Assembly (NCBI RefSeq): GCF_003023845.1
Contig: NZ_PYFT01000001.1
Span: forward strand, 4,960,001 to 5,024,000
Reading direction: 5' to 3'
DNA length: 64,000 nt
Source: Adhaeribacter arboris
GTDB taxonomy: Bacteria; Bacteroidota; Bacteroidia; Cytophagales; Hymenobacteraceae
The notes beneath the pieces are model-generated. The model worked only from the letters and a program-made list of their open reading frames with translations. It did no database searches and had not been told where the DNA came from. A program made the translations under genes and the position numbers. Below, in pieces: positions 52,934 to 61,184 of the stretch (position 1 is its first letter; each line of letters begins with the position of its first letter).

Positions 52934-54601
52934 ATGAAAATAAATTTAATTTCTACTATTTTCCGACGAGTAGTACTTTTAATCCTGGCAACTTTGCCCT
53001 TTAGCCAAGTATGGGCGCAGCAAAAACCAACTTTTACCCGCCAGGATACTTTACGCGGTTCCATTACGCCGGAAAGAGCCTGGTGGGATTTAACGCACTA
53101 TCACTTGGATATCCGGGTAAATCCTACTGAAAAATCTATAAAAGGAGTAAACACTATTTCGTACCGGGTGGTGCAGCCTCAAAAAACCATGCAAATCGAT
53201 TTGCAGCCGCCTTTAAACATTGAGAAAATTATTCAAAATAATAAATCGTTGACCTTCCGGCGCGACGGCAATGCTTTTTTTGTTACTTTAACCGAACCTC
53301 AGCAAGCCGGTACTCTGCATAAGCTAGCGGTTTATTATGGGGGTATTCCGCAAGTAAGCAGCAATCCGCCGTGGAGTGGCGGCGTAACCTGGCAGAAAGA
53401 TAAGAACAGCAATCCGTTTGTGGCTACTTCGTGCCAGGGCGATGGGGCCAGTTTGTGGTGGCCCTGCAAAGACCACATGTACGACGAACCCGATAGCATG
53501 CAAATAAGCGTAACGGTACCTCAAAAATTAATGGATGTTTCGAACGGCCGTTTACGAAAAGTAGTGCAAAATGCCGATGGTACTAAAACTTTTCACTGGT
53601 TTGTTACCAATCCAATTAATAATTACGGCGTGAACGTAAACATTGGTGATTATGTAAATTTCTCCGAAAAATTCCGCGGCGAAAAAGGTATTTTGGATTG
53701 TGATTATTACGTGCTGCGCGATGATGTAGAAAAAGCTCAAAAACAATTTAAAGAAGTACCGCGCATGTTGCAGGCCTTTGAACATTGGTTTGGCCCTTAT
53801 CCTTTTTACGCAGATAGTTACAAGCTGGTACAAGTGCCTTACCTGGGCATGGAGCACCAAAGCTCGGTTACTTACGGCAACAAATTCGCGAATGGTTATT
53901 TAGGTAAAGATTTAAGCGGCTCGGGTTGGGGACTCAAATTTGATTTTATTATTGTGCACGAATCGGGACACGAGTGGTTTGCCAACAACATTACCTATAA
54001 AGATATTGCCGATATGTGGATTCACGAGAGCTTCACCGCTTACTCCGAGAACTTGTTTCTGGATTATCATTTCGGCAAAAAGGCCAGCAGCGAATACGTA
54101 ATTGGTACCCGCAAAAATATTAAAAACGACCGGCCTATTGTCGGCGTTTACGAGGTGAATTACAGCGGCTCCGGCGATATGTATTACAAAGGCGCTAACA
54201 TGCTGCATACCTTACGCCAGGTGGTAAATAACGACGAAAAATGGCGTACCATCCTGCGCGGTCTTAACAAAGAATTTTATCACCAAACGGTTACCGCCGC
54301 CCAAATAGAAAATTATCTGAGTCAGCAAATTGGCCGGGATTTATCGTCTTTCTTTGGACAATATTTACGCGATGTGCGCATTCCGCAGCTCGAATACCAA
54401 CTCCGGAACAATAAGCTGGCGTATCGCTGGACCAATTGCGTAGCTAATTTTAAGCTACCAGTAAAAGTTTACCTGAACAACCAGGAAAAATGGCTGGAAC
54501 CAAATACCGCTTGGCAGGAATTACCCAACGTGCCGGCGAACACCACTGTACAAGTAGATACTAATTTTTACGTAACTGCTGCCCAAAGTAGCGGCAGCTA
54601 A
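52934..54601 (+). CDS. M1-family aminopeptidase
   Basis: A 555-residue exported peptidase. A signal peptide (VLLILATLPFSQVWAQ) leads to the N-terminal beta domain (about 45-230) and the catalytic domain with HESGHEWF (HExxH) and the third ligand Glu in WIHESFTAYSE. The exopeptidase motif is a GMEHQS variant of GAMEN, normal for this Bacteroidota subfamily. It lacks the long C-terminal helical domain, ending in a short beta sandwich. It trims N-terminal residues from peptides in the periplasm. Confidence 0.93.
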   Translation: MKINLISTIFRRVVLLILATLPFSQVWAQQKPTFTRQDTLRGSITPERAWWDLTHYHLDIRVNPTEKSIKGVNTISYRVVQPQKTMQIDLQPPLNIEKIIQNNKSLTFRRDGNAFFVTLTEPQQAGTLHKLAVYYGGIPQVSSNPPWSGGVTWQKDKNSNPFVATSCQGDGASLWWPCKDHMYDEPDSMQISVTVPQKLMDVSNGRLRKVVQNADGTKTFHWFVTNPINNYGVNVNIGDYVNFSEKFRGEKGILDCDYYVLRDDVEKAQKQFKEVPRMLQAFEHWFGPYPFYADSYKLVQVPYLGMEHQSSVTYGNKFANGYLGKDLSGSGWGLKFDFIIVHESGHEWFANNITYKDIADMWIHESFTAYSENLFLDYHFGKKASSEYVIGTRKNIKNDRPIVGVYEVNYSGSGDMYYKGANMLHTLRQVVNNDEKWRTILRGLNKEFYHQTVTAAQIENYLSQQIGRDLSSFFGQYLRDVRIPQLEYQLRNNKLAYRWTNCVANFKLPVKVYLNNQEKWLEPNTAWQELPNVPANTTVQVDTNFYVTAAQSSGS

Positions 54602-54638
54602 TTTACAAATCACGCTATTAAAATACATTCTAATTCTT

Positions 54639-54920
54639 ATGATTCAAGTAAACGAATATTTCGACGGAGCTGTAAAATCGTTAGCCTATCACACGCCGAT
54701 GGGTAAATCTTCGGTAGGCGTTATAAACCCCGGAACTTATGCATTCGGTACCGCACAACCTGAAATTATGACTATTATTGAAGGTAGTTTAGAAGTTTTG
54801 TTATCCGGAGCGGATAACTGGCAAACGTATACTTCCGGGCAATTTTTTGAAGTACCCGGCAACTCGTCGTTTCAGGTGAAAACAGAAGAACAAGCCGCTT
54901 ATTTGTGTCAGTACCGGTAA
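54639..54920 (+). CDS. ppnP: pyrimidine/purine nucleoside phosphorylase PpnP
   Basis: A 93-residue single-domain cupin-like protein of the PpnP (formerly DUF1255) family. The family pattern is complete: NEYFDGAVKSLAYHTPMGKSSVGVINPGTYAFGT, then EIMTIIEGSLEVLL, GQFFEVPGNSSFQVK and AYLCQYR. It splits nucleosides with phosphate to base and ribose-1-phosphate. It lies 37 bp after the M1 peptidase gene and may be co-transcribed. Confidence 0.95.
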   Translation: MIQVNEYFDGAVKSLAYHTPMGKSSVGVINPGTYAFGTAQPEIMTIIEGSLEVLLSGADNWQTYTSGQFFEVPGNSSFQVKTEEQAAYLCQYR

Positions 54921-55093
54921 ATAGTAAGGTTATCAGGTATTGTTGCGTTTTTAGTTGTCCACTACTAAAAATGGTATGAATAGTCAGCTTAAATCCATTA
55001 CTAAACTTTGGTTTAAATAATTTTCCCCTCTTCTATCGGCCATAGTTTTTTTCTTGCGTAAAAGGAAAAACTTAAATTTATTTCACGTAACCA

Positions 55094-55828
55094 ATGGAAT
55101 TATCAGGGAATACGGTATTAATTACCGGTGGCGCATCGGGTATTGGCCTGGCTTTGGCCGGACGTTTTTTGGAGGCAGGCAGCACCGTTATTGTTTGCGG
55201 GCGCCGCGAAGATAAGCTGCAGGAAGCCCAACAAAAGCATCCGGAACTACATACCCGCGTGTGCGACGTAGCGAAAGAAGCCGACCGGCAAGATTTATTT
55301 AACTGGGTTACCCAGTCTTTTCCGGAGGTGAATGTACTGTTAAATAATGCTGGTATCCAGAACCGGCAACCACTAGTAGGAAACTCCCAACCCTGGTCTT
55401 TTCACCAGGCCGAGATTGTTATTAATTTGGAAGCGCCGCTTCATTTAACGCTGTTATTTATTCCGCATCTGCAGCAAAAAGCTAAAAGTTATATTATAAA
55501 CGTAACCTCCGGCTTAGCGTTTGCGCCTTTAGCCCAGGCGGCTATTTACAGTGCTACTAAAGCTGCTTTGCATTCCTTCACCTTATCGTTACGCCGGCAG
55601 CTACGCGATACTACCGTTAAAGTGCTGGAAATTGTACCGCCCGCTGTGCAAACGGATTTAGGCGGAGCCGGTTTGCATACTTTTGGCGCACCGTTAAACG
55701 ATTTTGCCGATGGCATTATGGCTGGCTTAGCCCGGGGCGAAGAAGAAGTAGGATATGGCACCTCCGAAATTAACCGTAAAGCTTCCCGCGAACAGTTAAA
55801 CGAAATTTTCAACCGCATGAATGGATAA
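55094..55828 (+). CDS. short-chain dehydrogenase/reductase (DltE-like)
   Basis: A 244-residue SDR. The cofactor motif is TGGASGIGLALA (TGxxxGIG), NNAG follows at NVLLNNAGIQNR, and the catalytic tetrad shows SGLAF, YSATKAAL (YxxxK). The length and C-terminal region match the DltE group of classical SDRs. The substrate is unknown. The neighbourhood gives no metabolic hint; it is probably transcribed alone. Confidence 0.9.
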   Translation: MELSGNTVLITGGASGIGLALAGRFLEAGSTVIVCGRREDKLQEAQQKHPELHTRVCDVAKEADRQDLFNWVTQSFPEVNVLLNNAGIQNRQPLVGNSQPWSFHQAEIVINLEAPLHLTLLFIPHLQQKAKSYIINVTSGLAFAPLAQAAIYSATKAALHSFTLSLRRQLRDTTVKVLEIVPPAVQTDLGGAGLHTFGAPLNDFADGIMAGLARGEEEVGYGTSEINRKASREQLNEIFNRMNG

Positions 55829-56008
55829 TCTATCCGCAGAAATAGAGTGCTGGTTAAGCAAAATGTGAAATAATGTACCTTGTTTAACTTCTGAAAAAGG
55901 TTTCTGTGCGGTGTCTGGCTTGTACTTCTCTTAAATTTAACTTTAATTTTACCTAAATAAGCCCAATCGTTTGTTATTTAGCGGGTATACCAGTAGTAAA
56001 AAGTATTA

Positions 56009-56776
56009 ATGAAAAAAGTAATCAGTTTATTCCTTTTATTTCCTTTTCTTATCAGCCAGGTGTTTGCTTACGGCCAAACGGGGCACCGGGTGGTAGGTTT
56101 AATAGCCGAGCAGCATTTAAATAAAAAAGCTCGCAAGAAAGTGCGGCAGCTACTAGGCAACAACTCTCTGGCCGAAGTAGCCAATTACATGGACGATGTA
56201 AAATCGGACCCGGCTTACAATTATACCCACGACTGGCATTGGGTTACCATTCCGGACGGTATGAAGTACGAGCAAACGCAGAAAAATCCCAACGGCGACC
56301 TGATCATGAAAATGGAAGAATTGGTGCAAACTTTAAAAGCGCACAATTTATCGCCGGCTCAGGAACAAGAAAATTTAAAATTCTTAATTCATTTAGTGGG
56401 CGATTTGCACCAACCACTGCACGTTGGCGGTCAGGACGATTCGGGTGGCAATACTGTAAAGCTACAATGGTTTGGTCAGCCTTCTAATTTGCACCGGGTT
56501 TGGGACAGCGATATAATTGAGGGAAAAGAATTAAGTTATACCGAGTTAGCTTCTTTTTTAGATAAGCCGGATATAGCGCAGATAAAAAACTGGCAAAGCA
56601 CCAGCGTTAGAGATTGGGCCTATGGCATGATGCCATTGCGGTCCCAGGTATACGCTATTCCTGCCGACGGCAAATTAGGTTACCGGTACTCGTACGATAA
56701 TTTTGGTACTATTCAGAAACTACTCATGCAAGGGGGAATTAGGCTAGCTGGTTTGTTAAATCAAATATATGGGTAG
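56009..56776 (+). CDS. S1/P1-family zinc nuclease, N-terminal Trp replaced by Tyr
   Basis: A 255-residue exported nuclease (signal ending QVFA). It cuts single-stranded nucleic acids using three zinc ions. Ligands in family numbering are visible: H6 in YGQTGHR, the Asp of YMDD, the His of YTHDWHW, HLVGDLHQPLH (H, D, H) and LHRVWDSD (H, D). The mature N-terminal residue is normally Trp1, whose backbone binds zinc; here it is Tyr (TAC). Binding through the backbone may still work. Length is typical. Confidence 0.92.
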   Translation: MKKVISLFLLFPFLISQVFAYGQTGHRVVGLIAEQHLNKKARKKVRQLLGNNSLAEVANYMDDVKSDPAYNYTHDWHWVTIPDGMKYEQTQKNPNGDLIMKMEELVQTLKAHNLSPAQEQENLKFLIHLVGDLHQPLHVGGQDDSGGNTVKLQWFGQPSNLHRVWDSDIIEGKELSYTELASFLDKPDIAQIKNWQSTSVRDWAYGMMPLRSQVYAIPADGKLGYRYSYDNFGTIQKLLMQGGIRLAGLLNQIYG

Positions 56777-56794
56777 TTAAATTACTTATTGCTA

Positions 56795-56845
56795 AAAACA
56801 AAATAGCACCTGTTAGATAAATTTAAACAGGTGCTATTTTGTTTT
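56795..56845. terminator. bidirectional terminator between convergent genes
   Basis: A 20-bp perfect stem (56795-56814 with 56826-56845), starting AAAACAAAATAGCACCTGTT, and an 11-nt loop. Both strands end in T-rich tracts, so it can stop the S1/P1 gene and the minus-strand CZB-like gene. Confidence 0.9.
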
Positions 56846-56863
56846 AACAACTATTGTTTTGCG

Positions 56864-57220
56864 TTAAAATTTATCTTTCAATCGCTCTTCCAATTGAGCT
56901 AGCAGATGCAAAAAATGTTCAGATTTCTTTTCGATAACTTTCAGGCCATCGTAAGCCTGGTCGATTTTGCCAAATTTATAGAGCTGAAATAAATTACTAG
57001 CCGTGGAACTTAGGTCTTGGTGTACGCGTGCGAGTTCGGTCATTTCTACCTCCTGCCGATACTTAATCATCCCGACGCTACTAAACCAGGTGCTTACCGG
57101 TCCGGCAGGCGAAAAAAAAGCCTCATCGAACGAACCACCAAATAGTACCGAGCGGACTTTTGATTTGTATAAAATATGCTTAATCCGAAGTTGCTGAAAG
57201 TCTACTTGTGCGGCATTCAT
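56864..57220 (-). CDS. CZB-like (chemoreceptor zinc-binding) helical protein
   Basis: A 118-residue helical protein. The order of segments (FQQLRIKHILYKSKVRSVLFGG, then GPVSTWF, then ELARVHQDLSSTASNL, then a C-terminal helix) resembles the CZB domain, a zinc-binding sensor of chemoreceptors and cyclases. The usual Cys of the CxLGxW segment is absent, and only one His of the HxxxH pair is seen, so zinc binding is doubtful. It lies 40 bp downstream of a PAS-domain gene on the same strand and probably works with it. Confidence 0.6.
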   Translation of the reverse strand: MNAAQVDFQQLRIKHILYKSKVRSVLFGGSFDEAFFSPAGPVSTWFSSVGMIKYRQEVEMTELARVHQDLSSTASNLFQLYKFGKIDQAYDGLKVIEKKSEHFLHLLAQLEERLKDKF

Positions 57221-57260
57221 GCGTACCTGCTATTCATTTTAATTTGAGCTGTCATTCTTC

Positions 57261-58544
57261 TTATTTAGCTGCTTCGTTAACGGAACGACCTGACTCCTGC
57301 AGTTGCTTTCTTAATTTAATTACTTCGTTTACTTCAAACCCAAAAACCAAAATTCCTGATACTTTTTCGGTTTCATCCAGTATAGGCTGATACAAGAAAT
57401 TTACGTAAACGTCGTCTAATTTACCTATATCGTGCTGGTCTAGCTTTACCAAAATTTCTTTTGCTTCGTACGATTTGCCCGTTTGATAAACGGAATCTAA
57501 TAACTGAACAAAGCCTTGCTCTACTACTTCGGGTAAAGCTTCGGCTACAGGTTTGTGTAACAACTCCCGGTTAGGAAAAAGTTTCTGGTAATGCGCATTT
57601 ACCAGTTCGAAACGGTGTTCGGGACCTTCTAAGATGCAAAAGAAAGCGGGCGCTTCCATAATAAAGCGTTCCAGAATTTTCCGTTCCGCTTCGGCCTTCT
57701 GGTAAGCTATCTGCACCTGATCGGCTAGAAGCGCCATTTGCTCGTTAGTCGTTACTAGTTCCTGTACCAGCAACCGGGTATCATGAATATCAGTGGAAGA
57801 GCCCAGCCACATAGTTATATTGCCGTCTTCGCCCCGCATGGGCAAAATACGGCACAAATGCCAGCGGTAATTACCTTCTTTATCGCGTTTGCGCAACTCC
57901 ACCTGCATTTCGGTTTTAGTAGCAAAAGCTTCTGTACCGCGCTTTTCCACTTCGGGTAAATCTTCGGGATGAATAATTTGCTGCCAGCCCGTAGCCAGTA
58001 ATTTGTCTATAGAAATGTTACTATAAACCGACCAACGTTGGTTCAGATACGTCAATTTTCCTTCCGGATCAGTAGTAAAAACCAGCTGCGGCATAGCATC
58101 GGCCATAAACCGGAACTTGTTTTCGCTCTCGCGTTGGGCTTGCTTCGCCAGTTCCCGGGCGGTAACATCCATTGTTTTTTGAATAACGTATTTTACCTCC
58201 CCTGCTTCATCCAGTACCGGCGTATGCGAAGCTTCCCAATACCGTACTTCGAAGCCGCCACCTTCGGTTTCTGGTTTCGGTAAATCATAGCGTAATACGT
58301 CCAGGTAATCTACTTGTTTGGTGGCTATTGCTTTAACTAAAGATATACGCACCGGATTTTGTTCGTAAGAAATTGCCGGGTCCGGAAATGCTTCCAGTAT
58401 AAAAGATAGCCCCACAATTTCTTCCCGTTTCCGCATCGTAACCTGTAGGTAAGCATTGGTGCAGGTAATTATTTTAAAATCAGGCTCCGGCGCTACTACC
58501 ACAATGGCATCCGGAAGGTGAATAAATAATTCAGAAAAGTCCAT
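57261..58544 (-). CDS. multi-PAS sensory protein without output domain
   Basis: A 427-residue soluble protein with three PAS modules: about 5-135 (LPDAIVVVAPEPDFKIITCTNAY, with a PAC end VIQKTMDVTA), about 145-260 (FRFMADAMPQLVFTTDPEGKLTYLNQRW, ending MWLGSSTDIHD), and about 290-415 (FIMEAPAFFCILEGPEHRFELVN, ending ILVFGFEVNEV). There is no histidine-kinase, cyclase or phosphodiesterase domain after the last PAS. It may sense a ligand and act by binding a partner. The CZB-like gene downstream is the likely partner. Confidence 0.87.
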   Translation of the reverse strand: MDFSELFIHLPDAIVVVAPEPDFKIITCTNAYLQVTMRKREEIVGLSFILEAFPDPAISYEQNPVRISLVKAIATKQVDYLDVLRYDLPKPETEGGGFEVRYWEASHTPVLDEAGEVKYVIQKTMDVTARELAKQAQRESENKFRFMADAMPQLVFTTDPEGKLTYLNQRWSVYSNISIDKLLATGWQQIIHPEDLPEVEKRGTEAFATKTEMQVELRKRDKEGNYRWHLCRILPMRGEDGNITMWLGSSTDIHDTRLLVQELVTTNEQMALLADQVQIAYQKAEAERKILERFIMEAPAFFCILEGPEHRFELVNAHYQKLFPNRELLHKPVAEALPEVVEQGFVQLLDSVYQTGKSYEAKEILVKLDQHDIGKLDDVYVNFLYQPILDETEKVSGILVFGFEVNEVIKLRKQLQESGRSVNEAAK

Positions 58545-58704
58545 AAAAATGAGAAATACCGCTTATAACGGTTAAAAATACCATGGGTTTAAAAGTTAAC
58601 TAAATTATTAGGCGGAATATTAAATAAATATTTGCTTTTAAATAGCAAGTAAGCTTCTTAATTAAAAGATGGGCAAAGTACCTGTTTTGGCCGGCATAAA
58701 GATA

Positions 58705-58750
58705 ATAAAAAAAGCGCAGGCGCTGCTTTTCTTCAGAACCGGCGCTTTCC
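58705..58750 (-). terminator. terminator after the outer-membrane barrel gene
   Basis: AAAGCGC (58711-58717) pairs with GCGCTTT (58742-58748); in the minus direction seven Ts follow. The loop holds a second, smaller hairpin. It lies 22 bp beyond the stop. Confidence 0.65.
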
Positions 58751-58771
58751 AGCAATTAATTTTTTAGCGAA

Positions 58772-59371
58772 CTATTTACCTAACAGTTTAATACCTAAAC
58801 TAACAATTATTTGTTGGTTTTTTAAATCGAAGGAAGCGTTTTGGTTGGTATAATCTCGTTTCACGTTTTCGTACCGAACATCAAAAGTAAGATTACTAAT
58901 ATCGAATCCCGCTCCCACCTGAAAACCCCAATCTGTTTTATTTAGGTAATCTTTCACACGTTGGTCGCCAATTTTACTGCCTACTAGCACCGAAGCTACC
59001 GGCCCGGCCTGCACCCGGGCAATTTTTAAAAAATTAACTCCTACTAGTAAAGGCACATCTAAACGGGTAAAGCGGGCTTTTACCTCGTCTATCGTATTAT
59101 TCTGAACATCGGTTTGCTGGAGTTTGCCCCCGGAAGTAGCAAAGTAAGCTTCTGGCTGCAGAAAAATATTAGATACCTTAATTCGGGTAAAAGCGCCCAA
59201 ATGATAGCCGGTAATATTATCCGAATCTTTTAACTGATTAATTGTATTTTTTGCATTTTTTACATCTATCCCGGAGGAACTTAATCCACCTTTTATACCA
59301 ACAGTAAATTGAGCATGGGCAGCGAATTCTGCACTAACAAGTAATACTAAAAGCAATACTAACTTTTTCAT
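58772..59371 (-). CDS. outer-membrane beta-barrel protein (porin family, PF13568-like)
   Basis: A 199-residue exported protein. The signal ends AEFAAHAQ, followed by FTVGIKGGLSSSG and repeated amphipathic strands (YHLGAFTRIKVSNIFLQPEAYFATSGG, RLDVPLLVGVNFL, WGFQVGAGFDISNLTFDVRYE, QIIVSLGIKLLGK). This matches the small eight-strand barrel family that is very common in Bacteroidota. Function unknown. Its own terminator follows. Confidence 0.87.
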   Translation of the reverse strand: MKKLVLLLVLLVSAEFAAHAQFTVGIKGGLSSSGIDVKNAKNTINQLKDSDNITGYHLGAFTRIKVSNIFLQPEAYFATSGGKLQQTDVQNNTIDEVKARFTRLDVPLLVGVNFLKIARVQAGPVASVLVGSKIGDQRVKDYLNKTDWGFQVGAGFDISNLTFDVRYENVKRDYTNQNASFDLKNQQIIVSLGIKLLGK

Positions 59372-59899
59372 AGAAAATCAAATTAGGGAGTAATACATAT
59401 AAAAAGTCTAATAAATAAGCGAAATAGTTAAATTAACCTATAAATACTAACGCAAAATGCAAGCCATATTATGCTGTAGCTATTGGTCTTTTTAATAAGC
59501 CAACTGATTGATGTGCTATACCTTTCTGGTTGAAATACTTACTTATTCAATCCTTGTAAATAAAAAATTAAATGGTAAACGTATTTGTTGTCTGAAAAAA
59601 AATGCTGGAAATCGGCACCCTGGTTAGTTCTTTTCTGCCACTTTCAATTGCCTTAACTGGATGCAGGATACATAGCTTTTACACACACACGAAAAATTAT
59701 TTTTTGCATTTAGGTGCTAACAGCAAAAACGACGGAGTAATCTGAGATGGAAAATAAGAAAGGGTTTTACAGTACCGGTTGATAACTACGCCCTTCTATT
59801 CAGGCAAAGAATTGAGAGTCTGAATTTTTAGCTTTAAACCGATTGAATTTGTTTTAACCTTTGACGCGCCATTATTCGTAAAACCCTAAAAACGGCATT
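59372..59899. other. 528-bp intergenic region
   Basis: A divergent gap between the barrel gene and the Rof-like gene. Near the right end AACCTTTG (59856-59863) is close to a -7 box for the plus gene, but there is no -33 at the right distance. Nothing else recognised. Confidence 0.45.
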
Positions 59900-60175
59900 A
59901 TGAAAGAAACCAGTGACGTATACCAACCCGTAGACACATCCTTTCGGGAAGAGTTATTGACTTACGCCAAAAAACGGAAATACGTGAGCATACAATACTT
60001 AACCGATATTCGTGAATACATGTCTGCCCGGGCTATAATTAAAGAAATTCGGGCCGATGAAGGGGCGGAACTCCTGCTTTTAAATACCGGCGAAGAAATC
60101 CGCCTCGACCGGATTATACGCGTAGAAGGCAAACCGGCCCCCGGCTTTGAGGATTATTTTGCCTGCGCTTGCTAA
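59900..60175 (+). CDS. Rof-like (Rho-binding antiterminator) small protein
   Basis: A 91-residue protein. YQPVDTSFREELLTYAKKRKYVSIQY and LLLNTGEEIRLDRIIRVEGK resemble the pattern of Rof, a small protein that binds Rho and blocks termination in E. coli (YxPIxCxxyDxLE...; ..GetIRLDkIisv). The family fit is from motif memory, not a search. It ends ACAC before the stop. The next gene (SGNH lipoprotein) begins 29 bp downstream of the stop at the preferred ATG. Confidence 0.65.
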   Translation: MKETSDVYQPVDTSFREELLTYAKKRKYVSIQYLTDIREYMSARAIIKEIRADEGAELLLLNTGEEIRLDRIIRVEGKPAPGFEDYFACAC

Positions 60176-60204
60176 ATACAAAAGCATTCTTAGTGCGTAG
60201 ATTA

Positions 60205-60933
60205 ATGAAAATTTTACGCATGAAAAAAATAAAATTAGCTAGTTGGTTAACGCTGATAGTGGTATGTTTAGCCTGTAACAACAAAGATTCCTTTATGTAC
60301 CAGGAACCAGCTTCCCCAACTATAGCGGCAAAATATACTTATTTAGCGCTCGGCGACTCTTATACCATTGGCGAAAGTGTTGCTACGGAAAACCGCTGGA
60401 CTTATTATTTAGTTGCTTACTTGCGGCAGTCTGGTATAGCCATAAATTATCCAGTAACAATAGCCCGTACCGGTTGGACAACGGCAGAGTTACAAGAAGG
60501 CATTCGCGCGAATAATATTACTACTACTTATGATTTAGTAACCTTACTGATTGGGGTAAATAATCAATATCGGGGTCAGAGCCTGGAAACGTACCGGACG
60601 GAGTTCCGGGAATTAATAAGTACTTCCGTAAAATTTGCGGCCAATCAGCCTACCCACGTTTTGGTTCTTTCTATTCCGGATTGGGGAGTTACGCCTTTTG
60701 CCGAAGGCCGGGACCGAGCTAAAATAACCCAGGAAATTATAGCTTTTAATTTAGTAGCAAAAGAAGAATGCCAGCAGGCTGGTGTTGGATTTGTAGATAT
60801 TACCCCGGCCTCCTATAAAGCTATCCAAGACGAATCTTACGTAGCTACGGACAAGCTGCATTTTTCCGGCAAAATGTACAACGAATGGGCTGCTTTAGCT
60901 TTACCTGCCGCCAGAGCTGTTTTTGGCAAGTAG
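60205..60933 (+). CDS. SGNH/GDSL-hydrolase lipoprotein
   Basis: From ATG at 60205 the product is 242 residues; ATG at 60220 is an equally good start just before the signal. The lipobox is VVCLAC. The hydrolase signature has LALGDSYTIGES (block I, Ser nucleophile), ARTGWTT (block II Gly), LIGVNNQY (block III, N) and DKLHFSGKMYNEWA (block V, D and H). It is an esterase or lipase acting outside the cytoplasm; the substrate is unknown. The longer frame from 60169 overlaps the Rof-like gene and is not favoured. Confidence 0.9.
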   Translation: MKILRMKKIKLASWLTLIVVCLACNNKDSFMYQEPASPTIAAKYTYLALGDSYTIGESVATENRWTYYLVAYLRQSGIAINYPVTIARTGWTTAELQEGIRANNITTTYDLVTLLIGVNNQYRGQSLETYRTEFRELISTSVKFAANQPTHVLVLSIPDWGVTPFAEGRDRAKITQEIIAFNLVAKEECQQAGVGFVDITPASYKAIQDESYVATDKLHFSGKMYNEWAALALPAARAVFGK

Positions 60934-61049
60934 TTATAGTCCATAGTCCATGGTCGATAGTCCACGGTACATAGATTGTTGAATTGCTAGATGGTTGAAT
61001 TGTTCTTAGTTCAAAGACTTTATAGTCCCTAGTCGATGGTCCATAGTTT
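60932..61049. repeat. heptamer tandem repeats (AGTCCAT-type)
   Basis: Two runs in 7-nt register: units AGTCCAT, AGTCCAT, GGTCGAT, AGTCCAC, GGTACAT at 60938-60972, and ATAGTCC, CTAGTCG, ATGGTCC, ATAGTTT at 61022-61049. The middle (60973-61015) is a GTTGAAT/ATTGTTC-rich stretch of similar period. The run starts at the very stop codon of the SGNH gene. Confidence 0.75.
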
Positions 61050-61108
61050 TAACATGGAATGGTGAAAAATTGGCTGGTTTAGGAAAACGTATGATGTAAA
61101 ACTAAAAT

Positions 61109-61180
61109 AACTTGCAACCTGCAACTTAACTTTTCAACCTTCCAACTTTCTAAGCCTCCAACTTGCAACTTATAACTGGC
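61109..61180. repeat. heptamer tandem repeats (AACTTGC-type)
   Basis: Units AACTTGC, AACCTGC, AACTTAA, CTTTTCA, ACCTTCC, AACTTTC run from 61109 to 61150; after a 9-nt spacer AACTTGC, AACTTAT and AACTGGC follow (61160-61180). It sits between the SGNH gene and the end of the large outer-membrane gene. Confidence 0.75.
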
Positions 61181-61184
61181 CATT

